Source: Paludibacter sp.
Lineage (GTDB): Bacteria > Bacteroidota > Bacteroidia > Bacteroidales > Paludibacteraceae
Direction of reading: 5' to 3'
Length of the DNA stretch: 49,816 nucleotides
Assembly: GCA_017882285.1 (NCBI GenBank)
Contig: JADGPS010000013.1
Coordinates: 1 to 49,816 of the forward strand
The notes under the pieces are model-generated. The model saw only the letters and a list, made by a program, of their open reading frames with translations. It made no database searches and had not been told where the DNA came from. Numbering within the stretch: position 1 is the stretch's first letter; each line of letters starts with the position of its first letter. Shown piece after piece: positions 16,579-23,697 of the stretch. The translations under genes were made by a program, and so were the position numbers.

Positions 16579-17700
16579 ATGAATTATTCTCAAAGGCATC
16601 TCGAATTGAATGCTCAATTTCAATTGGGCGTAGATACTCATTTGAACGAATCGAACATCGACATTCGTTTCTTTTCATTTAAAAGTTTATCTCTATCGCC
16701 TAAAACCAAAAAAGTCATAGTCAATCCTGATGATGAAACAATAAATGAAAACCTTTCATTTATTTATCCGGTTTTTATTCCGGGAAAGATAAAAATATCT
16801 GATAAAGCAATTTTGTTAATGCATGGACTGAACGAACGAAACTGGAGTAAATATCTGACTTGGGCGGAGTATCTATGCGAAAAAACCGGAAAAACGGTCA
16901 TTCTTTTTCCGATTGCTTTTCATATTAATCGCTCACCACAATCTTGGTCAAATCCTCGCGCAGTTAGAAATTTAATGGATTTACGGCGTCAACAAAACGG
17001 CGAAGATCGCTCACTGAGTTTTGCCAATGTTAAGTTTAGCGAACGAATCAGCGAAAAACCGTACCGTTTTTACAGTTCGGGGAGGCAAAGTATCAATGAT
17101 TTAAGAAGGCTATTCGAACAAATTAAAGGAGGTTCCCACTCATTGTTTTTAAAAAATACTCAGATTGACATTTTTGCTTATTCTATTGGCGCATTCCTGG
17201 CCGAAATAACTATGATGACTAATCCATATAAATTATTTTCCGACTCAAAACTGTTTTTGTTTTGTGGTGGTGGCATTTTCAGTGCCATGTTTGGGCAGTC
17301 GCGGAGTATTATGGACAAAACTGCTTACGAAAAACTTTACGCATACTATTTAAACGAATTTTCAATCGAAACAACATTGAAATCGGCTCGTGATAAAATC
17401 TTTAATTCTTTTAACTGCATGATTTCTCCTGATCGAAACAAAACAGAACGAGAATCATTTTTTAAACATTTAGGAACTAAGATAATGGGTATTTCGCTGT
17501 TAAACGACAAGGTGATGCCATCTTACGGTATGATGGAAGCGATTGGTAAAGACTGTTTTGAATCGCGGTTTAAAATAATGGATTTTTCGTTTCCGTATAC
17601 ACATGAAAACCCTTTTCCTGTTGGAGGTCAGTTTGAATCAACAGAAATTGACACTTCATTTACCAAGGTATTTTCACAAGCAGCCCAATTTCTGGCATAA
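16579..17700 (+). CDS. Alpha/beta-hydrolase-like protein of unknown function (possibly DUF6051)
   Basis: A 373-aa protein from the ATG at 16579; a GTG at 16504 is in frame but lies among the repeat array and promoter. The fold signs are an oxyanion loop LLMHGLNERNWSKY, a strand-turn FAYSIGAFLAEI with Ser in a nucleophile-elbow-like AYSIG, and a late His in FPYTHENPF. There is no signal peptide. Substrate unknown; esterase or lipase activity is only a guess. I think this matches a Bacteroidota-specific family named DUF6051, but cannot check. A candidate promoter is TTG (16524-16526), N20, TTCTTTTG (16547-16554). The layout suggests control by the divergent LytTR protein. Confidence 0.75.
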   Translation: MNYSQRHLELNAQFQLGVDTHLNESNIDIRFFSFKSLSLSPKTKKVIVNPDDETINENLSFIYPVFIPGKIKISDKAILLMHGLNERNWSKYLTWAEYLCEKTGKTVILFPIAFHINRSPQSWSNPRAVRNLMDLRRQQNGEDRSLSFANVKFSERISEKPYRFYSSGRQSINDLRRLFEQIKGGSHSLFLKNTQIDIFAYSIGAFLAEITMMTNPYKLFSDSKLFLFCGGGIFSAMFGQSRSIMDKTAYEKLYAYYLNEFSIETTLKSARDKIFNSFNCMISPDRNKTERESFFKHLGTKIMGISLLNDKVMPSYGMMEAIGKDCFESRFKIMDFSFPYTHENPFPVGGQFESTEIDTSFTKVFSQAAQFLA

Positions 17701-17750
17701 TTGTCTTGCAATAAAAAGGAACATTACGTTGAACTATTGGTCATTTTACA

Positions 17751-17780
17751 AGAAACGCTCCGAAAATTCGGAGCGTTTCT
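17751..17780. terminator. Bidirectional terminator between converging genes
   Basis: A perfect 14-bp stem (AGAAACGCTCCGAA / TTCGGAGCGTTTCT) with a 2-nt centre. It lies between the stop of the hydrolase-like gene (plus) and the stop of hisS (minus), with T-rich flanks on both sides. Confidence 0.85.
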
Positions 17781-17788
17781 TTGTAAAG

Positions 17789-19159
17789 TCATATTTTCTC
17801 CCAACAGATTTTTTTAATCACTTCTTCCAATGAAGTCAAGCTTTGTTCGCCCGATTTCATGTTTTTCAGCATCACCATTCCAGCGTTCATTTCGGTTTCT
17901 CCAACAATTGCCACAAACGGAATTCGCTTATTATCAGCATAACTCATTTGTTTTTTCATCTTGGCAGGTTCAGGATAAATTTCGGCATTAATTCCTTCGC
18001 TGCGCAATGCACTCAGCCACGGCAGGCAATACATCAATTCTTTTTCGCCAAAGCTGACAAACAATATCTGCGTATTTTCCAATGAAGTTTCAGGATAAAG
18101 TTCCAATTGGTTCAGCAGATCGTAAATTCGGTCAGCACCAAACGAAATTCCGACTCCGGACACACCTTCCAAACCGAAAACGCCTGTCAGATTATCATAA
18201 CGTCCGCCACCGGTAATGCTTCCCATTTCTACGTCCAATGCTTTTACTTCAAAAATAGCTCCGGTGTAGTAGTTCAGTCCACGTGCCAGCGTCAGATCCA
18301 GTTCGATAGCGGTTTTCACGTTCATAGCTTCGCAAAGGCCAAAAATGGTTTCCAGTTCAGAGACACCATTCAAGCCAACTTCCGAAGAAATCAACACGGT
18401 TTTAAGTTGTTCCAGTTTCTCAGCATTTGTTCCGCTGAGTTTCAAAATCGGTTGCAGTTTGGCAATAGCTTCATCAGAAATTCCTTTCGAGGCAATTTCT
18501 TCGTTCACCTTTTCCAGACCAATTTTGTCCATTTTATCAATGGCAACGGTTATATCGGTGATTTTTTCGGCTTCGCCAATGATTTCGGCAATGCCGGAAA
18601 GAATCTTGCGGTTATTTATCTTAACAACGACATTGATTTTCAGACGGCGGTAGACTTCATCCACAATCTGAATCAGTTCCAGTTCGTTCAGCAGCGAATC
18701 GCTGCCAACCACATCCACATCGCACTGGTAAAATTCACGGTATCTCCCACGTTGTGGTCGATCGGCACGCCAGACCGGTTGAATCTGGTAGCGTTTGAAC
18801 GGAAACGAAATCTTATCGCGGTTTTGCACCACGAAACGGGCAAAAGGAACAGTCAGGTCGTAACGCAAACCCTTTTCAGAGATTTTATTGGTAAGTTTTA
18901 TACTATTTCTTCCAAGTAATTCATCATCAGCCAACCCATTCATAAAATCACCGGAATTCAATATTTTGAACAACAATTTATCACCTTCTTCTCCGTATTT
19001 TCCCATCAACGTAGACAGGTTTTCCATGGCAGGTGTTTCAATCTGCTGAAAACCATATAGACGAAAAACGTCTTTTATGGTGTTGAATATGTAATTACGA
19101 TTCGCCATTTCGGATGGCGTAAAATCGCGTGTTCCTTTTGGAATAGAAGGTTTTTGCAT
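17789..19159 (-). CDS. hisS: Histidyl-tRNA synthetase
   Basis: A 456-aa class II aminoacyl-tRNA synthetase that charges tRNA-His. Class II motif 1 ([15 protein letters not shown]), motif 2 ([23 protein letters not shown], abridged here to its key arginine and the QCD pattern) and the His-specific [15 protein letters not shown] and [13 protein letters not shown] motifs are visible. A C-terminal anticodon-binding domain runs from about residue 360. Start: ATG at 19157-19159. A REP-like palindrome begins only 6 bp upstream of this ATG, where the ribosome binds, so initiation may be affected. It lies downstream of waaA in the same direction. Confidence 0.97.
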   Translation of the reverse strand: MQKPSIPKGTRDFTPSEMANRNYIFNTIKDVFRLYGFQQIETPAMENLSTLMGKYGEEGDKLLFKILNSGDFMNGLADDELLGRNSIKLTNKISEKGLRYDLTVPFARFVVQNRDKISFPFKRYQIQPVWRADRPQRGRYREFYQCDVDVVGSDSLLNELELIQIVDEVYRRLKINVVVKINNRKILSGIAEIIGEAEKITDITVAIDKMDKIGLEKVNEEIASKGISDEAIAKLQPILKLSGTNAEKLEQLKTVLISSEVGLNGVSELETIFGLCEAMNVKTAIELDLTLARGLNYYTGAIFEVKALDVEMGSITGGGRYDNLTGVFGLEGVSGVGISFGADRIYDLLNQLELYPETSLENTQILFVSFGEKELMYCLPWLSALRSEGINAEIYPEPAKMKKQMSYADNKRIPFVAIVGETEMNAGMVMLKNMKSGEQSLTSLEEVIKKICWEKI

Positions 19160-19164
19160 AATGT

Positions 19165-19190
19165 AGCCCCCAATCCCCCTAAAGGGGGTT
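19165..19190 (-). repeat. REP-like palindrome next to the hisS start
   Basis: A CCCCCT-AAA-GGGGG core preceded by AGCCCCCAAT. It is the inverted mate of the element at 19245-19274. Both sit between hisS and waaA, forming a BIME-like pair. Confidence 0.75.
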
Positions 19191-19220
19191 TAAGAATTTA
19201 TATTAATCGGTTATTTTCAC

Positions 19221-20483
19221 TTATTGTTTTGAGAAAAAGTCTTTAAGTTCCCCTTTAGGGGGATTTAGGGGGCTTATTTCTTTAATAATCAATTCAGTTG
19301 CTCCGGTATTGTTTTTCACATATTCTCCGGCAATTTTACCGGCTTGGTTGTCTTTCAAAAGTCTGTCAAATTGCGCTTCAAGCACTACATAATTTGAAAT
19401 TGAAAAAGCGCCACCAATAGCAATCAAATCACGGGCTTCACGAAATTTCTGATAATTTGGTCCGAAAACCACCGGAATACCATAAACCGCAGCCTCCAAC
19501 GTATTGTGAATTCCAACTCCAAAACCACCACCGATATAAGCTACATTGGCATAACGATAAATTGATGAAAGTAAACCAATTGTATCAACCACCAGACAAT
19601 TTGTAGTTTGCAGATTTTCCATATTTGCTTCGGAATACCGTATAAATTTGCCGCCCAACAGTTTTGATATTTCAGTGATATGCGAATAATCTATTTCGTG
19701 AGGCACGATAATCAACTTAATATCAGGATGCAATTTGAGATAATGCACCAACAATTCTTCATCTTTTATCCATGAGCTTCCGGCAACGATTACTTTTTGT
19801 GCTCCGGCAACAAATGCTTCAATAAACGGAATTGATTTGGCTTGTTTTCCCAGATCAGCCACACGATCAAAGCGGGTATCACCGACAATAGAAACATTTT
19901 TAATTCCATGAGCCAGCAATAATTCCTGCGATTTCTGATCCTGAACAAAAATATGGTTGAAAGTTTTAAGCAAATTTCTATACCATTTACCATACCATTG
20001 AAAAAAAACTTGATTCGTTCTGAAAATGGCTGATATAGAATAAACCGGGATATTCTTTGCTTTCAAAGCCTTCAAATAATTCGGCCAGAATTCGTATTTT
20101 ATAAAAACAGCTTTCGACGGATTGACCAAGTTAACAAATTTCCTTGCTGCTTTTGGAGTGTCCAATGGCAAATACGAAATAATGTCGGCACCCGTGTAAT
20201 TTTTTCGCACTTCATAACCCGAAGGTGAAAAAAATGTCAATAATATTTTGATGTCCGGTTGTTCCCGTTTCAGTTGCTCAATCACCGGCCTCCCTTGCTC
20301 GAATTCGCCCAAAGAAGCTGCATGAAACCAAATGTAATGAGCTTTTCGTTCAATTTCTTCTTCCAACAATTCAAATGCGTCCCGTTGGCCGATGCGAAGT
20401 TTTCGAGCTTTTTCATTAAAAAGCGAAGCTATAAAAATGAAAGCTCCATAAATGTAAATACCTAATGAATAGATTATTTTCAT
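19221..20483 (-). CDS. waaA: 3-deoxy-D-manno-octulosonic acid transferase (Kdo transferase)
   Basis: A 420-aa inner-membrane-anchored enzyme that adds Kdo from CMP-Kdo to lipid A precursors. An N-terminal hydrophobic anchor (residues about 5-22) is followed by HAASLGEFEQGRP, where Glu60 matches the catalytic glutamate of E. coli WaaA. A typical GT-B C-terminal half has FGPNYQKFREA and GGGFGVGIHNTLEA. The last 16 residues (ISPLNPPKGELKDFFS) are encoded by a REP-like element, so this C-terminal tail is probably a late addition rather than part of the fold. Another REP lies directly before the start codon. Confidence 0.93.
   Translation of the reverse strand: MKIIYSLGIYIYGAFIFIASLFNEKARKLRIGQRDAFELLEEEIERKAHYIWFHAASLGEFEQGRPVIEQLKREQPDIKILLTFFSPSGYEVRKNYTGADIISYLPLDTPKAARKFVNLVNPSKAVFIKYEFWPNYLKALKAKNIPVYSISAIFRTNQVFFQWYGKWYRNLLKTFNHIFVQDQKSQELLLAHGIKNVSIVGDTRFDRVADLGKQAKSIPFIEAFVAGAQKVIVAGSSWIKDEELLVHYLKLHPDIKLIIVPHEIDYSHITEISKLLGGKFIRYSEANMENLQTTNCLVVDTIGLLSSIYRYANVAYIGGGFGVGIHNTLEAAVYGIPVVFGPNYQKFREARDLIAIGGAFSISNYVVLEAQFDRLLKDNQAGKIAGEYVKNNTGATELIIKEISPLNPPKGELKDFFSKQ
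19245..19274 (-). repeat. REP-like palindrome overlapping the waaA 3' end
   Basis: A CCCCTTTAGGGGG core followed by ATTTAGGGGGCT, inverted relative to 19165-19190. It is translated as the SPLNPPKGEL part of the Kdo transferase. Confidence 0.75.
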
Positions 20484-20511
20484 GACCCCTAACCCCTAAA
20501 GGGGAATTAAA
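20484..20511 (-). repeat. REP-like palindrome adjacent to the waaA start codon
   Basis: GACCCCTAACCCCTAAAGGGG runs up to the ATG (20481-20483), so the ribosome-binding region of waaA is inside the element. Confidence 0.72.
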
Positions 20512-20560
20512 TTACTTCGTCTGTTTAAATAATATAAAAGTCTGCCTTGTCGGTCACCAA

Positions 20561-20585
20561 AGCCCCCTTCAGGGGGTTGGGGGTA
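20561..20585 (-). repeat. REP-like palindrome downstream of rpsO
   Basis: AGCCCCCTTCAGGGGGTTGGG, the inverted mate of 20484-20511, located between the rpsO terminator and waaA. Confidence 0.72.
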
Positions 20586-20589
20586 AAAG

Positions 20590-20624
20590 AAAAGGCATTT
20601 CAAATGGTTTTGAAACGCCTTTTT
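20590..20624 (-). terminator. Terminator of rpsO
   Basis: On the minus strand AAAAGGCGTTTCAAAA pairs with a copy carrying one mismatch (TTTGAAATGCCTTTT) and is followed by CTTTT. It lies about 19 bp after the rpsO stop. Confidence 0.82.
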
Positions 20625-20642
20625 AAGGTTTGAAAGCCAGAA

Positions 20643-20912
20643 TTACTTTCTAATACCCAACTCTTTGATAATTGCACGGTAGCGAGTAATATCGGTGTCT
20701 TTCAAATAATTGAGAAGACGACGACGTTTTCCTACCAAAATTACAAGAGCGCGTTCTGTACTATAATCTTTTTTATTTGACTTCAAATGTTCTGTCAAAT
20801 GGTTAATACGGTACGAAAACAATGCTATCTGGCCTTCAGATGAGCCAGTATCAGTGTTAGACTTTCCGTGTTTAGCAAAGATTTCTTGCTTAATTTCAGC
20901 TGTTAAATACAT
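20643..20912 (-). CDS. rpsO: 30S ribosomal protein S15
   Basis: An 89-aa ribosomal protein that binds 16S rRNA helices early in 30S assembly. The conserved TDTGSSEGQIALFSYRI block and LVGKRRRLLNYLKDTD motif are clear, and the length is exactly that of the family. It is single-gene, with a well-formed promoter (20996-21027) and terminator. The leader of about 75 nt could hold an S15 autoregulatory structure, but I see no specific one. Confidence 0.98.
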   Translation of the reverse strand: MYLTAEIKQEIFAKHGKSNTDTGSSEGQIALFSYRINHLTEHLKSNKKDYSTERALVILVGKRRRLLNYLKDTDITRYRAIIKELGIRK

Positions 20913-20995
20913 GATAATTTATTAAAAATAAACGTTTTAAAATACAAACTTAGCAATGCACACATCGCAAAACTACTCGTTTGATTTTGAGTTTG

Positions 20996-21027
20996 CAAAG
21001 ATAAGTTTTTAATTCTGAATGACAAAA
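20996..21027 (-). promoter_or_regulatory. Promoter of rpsO
   Basis: On the minus strand TTTTG (21023-21027) is followed by exactly 19 nt and TATCTTTG (20996-21003). This is a textbook Bacteroidota -33/-7 promoter. Confidence 0.82.
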
Positions 21028-21036
21028 CCTTCAAGT

Positions 21037-21675
21037 TTATTTTCTCGAAAAAACATCTCGTAATGAGCCATCTGCCCATCTCATAGGATTTTTGTCGAAA
21101 TAATATTTGCAAATAATCGTCACCGAAACGCCAATAAAAGAACCGACAAGCACATCAATTGCAAAATGTTGCGACAAATAAATGCGCGAATAACCTACCA
21201 ACAAAGCCAACACGAAATACAAAAAATGAAGCAATGGGTTTTTTGTATAAAATGTTAAAGCTAAGAAGAGTGCAAATGCCGTAATAGTATGCCCTGATGT
21301 AAAGCTGTGAAAAGTATTCAAATGTTCACCAACAACCTGATGCAATTGAACAGATGGAAAATGTTGTTGGAAATACAGAATCGGTCGGGGTTCGTTCCAT
21401 GTTTGCTTTATGATTATTGAAACTAAACCGGATGCCAGTTGCGAAACCAGAACGAAAAGCGCCATGCGATACCGGTAAAAAAGCAATCCCGCTATGACAA
21501 GATACGGAATCCAATCACCGACATAAGTATAGTAATGAAAAAAAACATCACCTACAGGTGAATTAAAAGACGTGAACCAAAGATGCAAGTCGGCTTTTTC
21601 ATTGCACAAAATAAGCACAGAGAGAATCAGCACAAATAGGAGATAAGGAATATAAAAAGCCCAATATTTTTTCAT
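21037..21675 (-). CDS. PAP2-family membrane phosphatase
   Basis: A 212-aa integral membrane protein with about six helices. The three PAP2 motifs are in order: KQTWNEPRP, FTSGHT and YSRIYLSQHFAIDVLVG. They supply the Lys/Arg, the Ser-Gly-His and the Arg/His/Asp of the active site. Family members dephosphorylate undecaprenyl pyrophosphate, phosphatidate or lipid A; which applies here is not visible. It is 29 bp downstream of mnmD on the same strand, so they may form a unit. Confidence 0.9.
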   Translation of the reverse strand: MKKYWAFYIPYLLFVLILSVLILCNEKADLHLWFTSFNSPVGDVFFHYYTYVGDWIPYLVIAGLLFYRYRMALFVLVSQLASGLVSIIIKQTWNEPRPILYFQQHFPSVQLHQVVGEHLNTFHSFTSGHTITAFALFLALTFYTKNPLLHFLYFVLALLVGYSRIYLSQHFAIDVLVGSFIGVSVTIICKYYFDKNPMRWADGSLRDVFSRK

Positions 21676-21704
21676 TCTTTCATTTTTTTCATTGACAGAT
21701 TAAT

Positions 21705-22364
21705 TTACTGGCATGTTCCTCTCAATATTTCTCGTTTTCCCGGTGGTCCTTGAAGCCGTTCAACCATGAATCCGGCAGCTTGTATGGCTCTTCGTACAAT
21801 TCCTTTGGAGCAATAGGTTGTCAGAATTGCTCCGGAATTGCAATACGCATAAATTTTCTCAAATTGTTCCAGCCTCCACATTTCGGGTTGTTTTTCGGGC
21901 GAAAACGCATCGAAATAAATAACATCAAACTGATTATCGAAAGTGTAACATGTGAAATCGACTTCTTTTTTTTTCAACTTAAAAAAAGGATTGATCTGAA
22001 TGTCCTTATTCCATGCAGAAGTATGCAACTTTTCAAACAAATTCCGGTTCCCTGTCGAAAGTTCTTCCGGATAATTCAGTTTCAATGCTTTTTCAATTTC
22101 CACCGGATATTTTTCGAGCGAAGTATAATGAATAGTTTTTCCACTTCTCTCCGCCTCTATCATGGTCAGAAAAGCATTCAAACCAGTTCCAAAACCAACC
22201 TCCAACACCCGAATTTTAGATTTATGACATTGTTTCAATCCGGCTTCGATGAAAATATGCCGTGATTCCTGAATCGCGCCGTGCGAAGAATGATAACATT
22301 CATCTATCTCCGAAACGAATAATGTATGCGAACCGTCTTCGGTAATTAATAATTCAGAATGCAT
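21705..22364 (-). CDS. mnmD: tRNA 5-methylaminomethyl-2-thiouridine methyltransferase (stand-alone MnmD)
   Basis: A SAM-dependent methyltransferase that completes mnm5s2U at tRNA position 34. The GFGTGLNAFL motif I, YFDAFSPEKQPEMW (the DAFSP motif of MnmD) and a C-terminal GPPGKREILRG are seen. It is the MnmD domain alone, without the MnmC oxidase. I choose the ATG at 22362-22364; the ATG at 22385 is also in frame. The DNA here is a 14-bp tandem repeat, so the two candidate starts read nearly the same residues (MHYEL and MHSEL). This makes the true N-terminus uncertain by seven residues. Confidence 0.88.
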   Translation of the reverse strand: MHSELLITEDGSHTLFVSEIDECYHSSHGAIQESRHIFIEAGLKQCHKSKIRVLEVGFGTGLNAFLTMIEAERSGKTIHYTSLEKYPVEIEKALKLNYPEELSTGNRNLFEKLHTSAWNKDIQINPFFKLKKKEVDFTCYTFDNQFDVIYFDAFSPEKQPEMWRLEQFEKIYAYCNSGAILTTYCSKGIVRRAIQAAGFMVERLQGPPGKREILRGTCQ

Positions 22365-22370
22365 ATTTTT

Positions 22371-22398
22371 CAATTCATAATGCACAATTCATAATGCA
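22371..22398 (-). repeat. 14-bp tandem repeat at the mnmD start
   Basis: CAATTCATAATGCA occurs twice without a gap (22371-22384, 22385-22398). A third, diverged copy (AATTCAGAATGCA, 22351-22363) encodes the first codons of mnmD. Confidence 0.75.
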
Positions 22399-22440
22399 TA
22401 ATTATTACCAAACAAAAGTACTGAAAAGCTTGAAACAAAA

Positions 22441-22470
22441 CAACCGATATTTCAATTGAAATAACGGTTG
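22441..22470 (-). terminator. Terminator of rubrerythrin gene
   Basis: An almost perfect 30-bp palindrome, CAACCGATATTTCAA / TTGAAATAACGGTTG (one mismatch). On the minus strand it is followed by TTTTGTTT. It starts 24 bp beyond the rbr stop. Confidence 0.78.
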
Positions 22471-22494
22471 CTCAATTATGAAATATGCATTAAT

Positions 22495-23070
22495 TTAGTA
22501 ATTTTGTTTTTCTTCTTCAAAATATGCTTGTGGATGAGCACAAGCAGGACAAGCTTTTGGAGCTTCTTTCCCTGTGTGAATATAACCACATTCGCGGCAT
22601 TGCCAGGTTGTTTCTTCTTCACGGGAGAAAACTGTTCCGGCTTCAACACGTGCCAATAATTTGCGGTAGCGTTTTTCGTGTTGTACTTCCACACCTGCAA
22701 TTTTGCGCCATGCGGCAGCAATGTTTGGAAAACCTTCAGCATCGGCCACGTCGGCAAAATGCGGATACAAATCGGTCCATTCTTCGTATTCGCCATTGGC
22801 TGCTGCCAAAAGGTTTTCGGCAGTTGTAGCAATCACGCCTGCAGGATACGATGCGGTAATTTCAACCATACCACCTTCAAGGTAACTGAAGAATTTTTTG
22901 GCATGTTGTTTTTCCTGATCAGACGTTTCCAAAAAAATAGCAGATATTTGTTCAAAACCTTCTGTTTTTGCTACTTTAGCAAAATACGTGTAACGCATAC
23001 GTGCCTGACTTTCGCCGGCAAACGATTTCAATAAGTTCTTTTCGGTTTCTGTTCCTTTGATACTTTTCAT
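22495..23070 (-). CDS. rbr: Rubrerythrin
   Basis: A 191-aa non-haem iron peroxidase that reduces hydrogen peroxide in anaerobes. The N-terminal four-helix bundle supplies the diiron ligands (ESQARMRY, ETSDQEKQHAK, NGEYEEW, GVEVQHEKRY). The C-terminal rubredoxin-like domain has CRECGY and CPACAHPQAYF. The length is normal. Regulation by the PerR-type protein at 6493 is plausible but inferred. A -7 box lies at 23114-23121. Confidence 0.96.
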   Translation of the reverse strand: MKSIKGTETEKNLLKSFAGESQARMRYTYFAKVAKTEGFEQISAIFLETSDQEKQHAKKFFSYLEGGMVEITASYPAGVIATTAENLLAAANGEYEEWTDLYPHFADVADAEGFPNIAAAWRKIAGVEVQHEKRYRKLLARVEAGTVFSREEETTWQCRECGYIHTGKEAPKACPACAHPQAYFEEEKQNY

Positions 23071-23113
23071 AATTGTATATTTTTATTGATGAATAGTTTG
23101 TTCATGAATCCAA

Positions 23114-23121
23114 CAAAAGTA
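23114..23121 (-). promoter_or_regulatory. -7 box of rbr with upstream inverted repeat
   Basis: The minus strand reads TACTTTTG. Immediately upstream is an inverted repeat ACTGTTT / AAACAGT (23128-23134 and 23148-23154), possibly an operator. Confidence 0.45.
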
Positions 23122-23180
23122 AGGAAAACTGTTTAATAAATATCAACAAACAGTGACTTTCTGCATATAATTTATTCAAA

Positions 23181-23210
23181 TTGCTTCCTGCCTTAAAATC
23201 TGTATCTTTG
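23181..23210 (+). promoter_or_regulatory. Promoter of candidate small RNA
   Basis: ATTG-type -33 (TTG at 23181-23183), exactly 19 nt, then TATCTTTG (23203-23210) on the plus strand, divergent from rbr. Predicted start near 23217. Confidence 0.68.
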
Positions 23211-23216
23211 CAAACT

Positions 23217-23418
23217 CAATTTACGAACTACCGACTACAAACTTCCGACTAATTATGGTCAGTCGCTGAAACATCAACAAACAGTTTCTCCCGTTCACCG
23301 AAGAACGAAGTCTAAGCTTCTTTAAAAGAAAGTCCCCACTGAAAAAATCGATTCGACAACCAAAATACAAACTCAAAATAAATGCCCAAATGAGACTCTT
23401 ATTTGGGCATTTCTGATT
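23217..23418 (+). ncRNA. Candidate small RNA of about 200 nt between rbr and the thioredoxin-fold lipoprotein
   Basis: The unit runs from the predicted start of a strong promoter to a 12-bp terminator. It has no sensible ORF; the only ATG gives MVSR and stops. Local hairpins are possible: GAAAC/GTTTC (about 23272-23294), CGTTC/GAACG and TTCTT/AAGAA. I did not recognise tmRNA, 6S, SRP or RNase P features. Alternative explanation: a leader of the downstream gene with premature termination. Confidence 0.45.
23380..23418 (+). terminator. Terminator of the candidate small RNA
   Basis: A perfect 12-bp stem AAATGCCCAAAT / ATTTGGGCATTT with a 9-nt loop, followed by CTGATTTC. No coding gene ends near it on the plus strand, which is why an RNA gene is suspected. 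Confidence 0.75.
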
Positions 23419-23583
23419 TCAGACAAATATATATCTGTTTTTCTCTCCTACTTTTATAACATCTAAACAGAACTTACTTATACTTTTCTTTCAAAATGTA
23501 ATATGTTTACATATTAAATTGACATATACAGTTGTTTATTAGAAAAAAACAAGTAGATTTGAACATGTTTTAAATTGGCTAGG

Positions 23584-23591
23584 TATATTTG
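23584..23591 (+). promoter_or_regulatory. Candidate -7 box of the thioredoxin-fold lipoprotein operon
   Basis: TATATTTG on the plus strand, about 107 bp before the chosen ATG. A TTTG at 23558-23561 is 22 nt upstream, slightly too far. Confidence 0.35.
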
Positions 23592-23697
23592 CTTTGTACA
23601 GGATTTACAAAATTTATTCAAAATTCTATTGTATAATTCAATTAGAATAAATTTCTTGAACATTGAGATAATTAAACAATCACAAAAAAATCAAATC

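Noticed and set aside
18107-18919. Long 270-codon ORF on the strand opposite hisS
   Set aside because: Shadow of hisS: it is antisense to a clear class II synthetase and its protein is rich in Phe/Asn/Gln with no family resemblance.
23217-23418. Identification of the small RNA as tmRNA, 6S RNA, SRP RNA or RNase P RNA
   Set aside because: I saw none of the conserved landmarks (tag peptide, 5'/3' pairing of 6S, SRP apical loop, RNase P core), so it is left unnamed.
23575-23697. Upstream extension of the thioredoxin-fold lipoprotein from a TTG
   Set aside because: The extension has no signal peptide, and it would destroy the lipobox that begins at the ATG at 23698.
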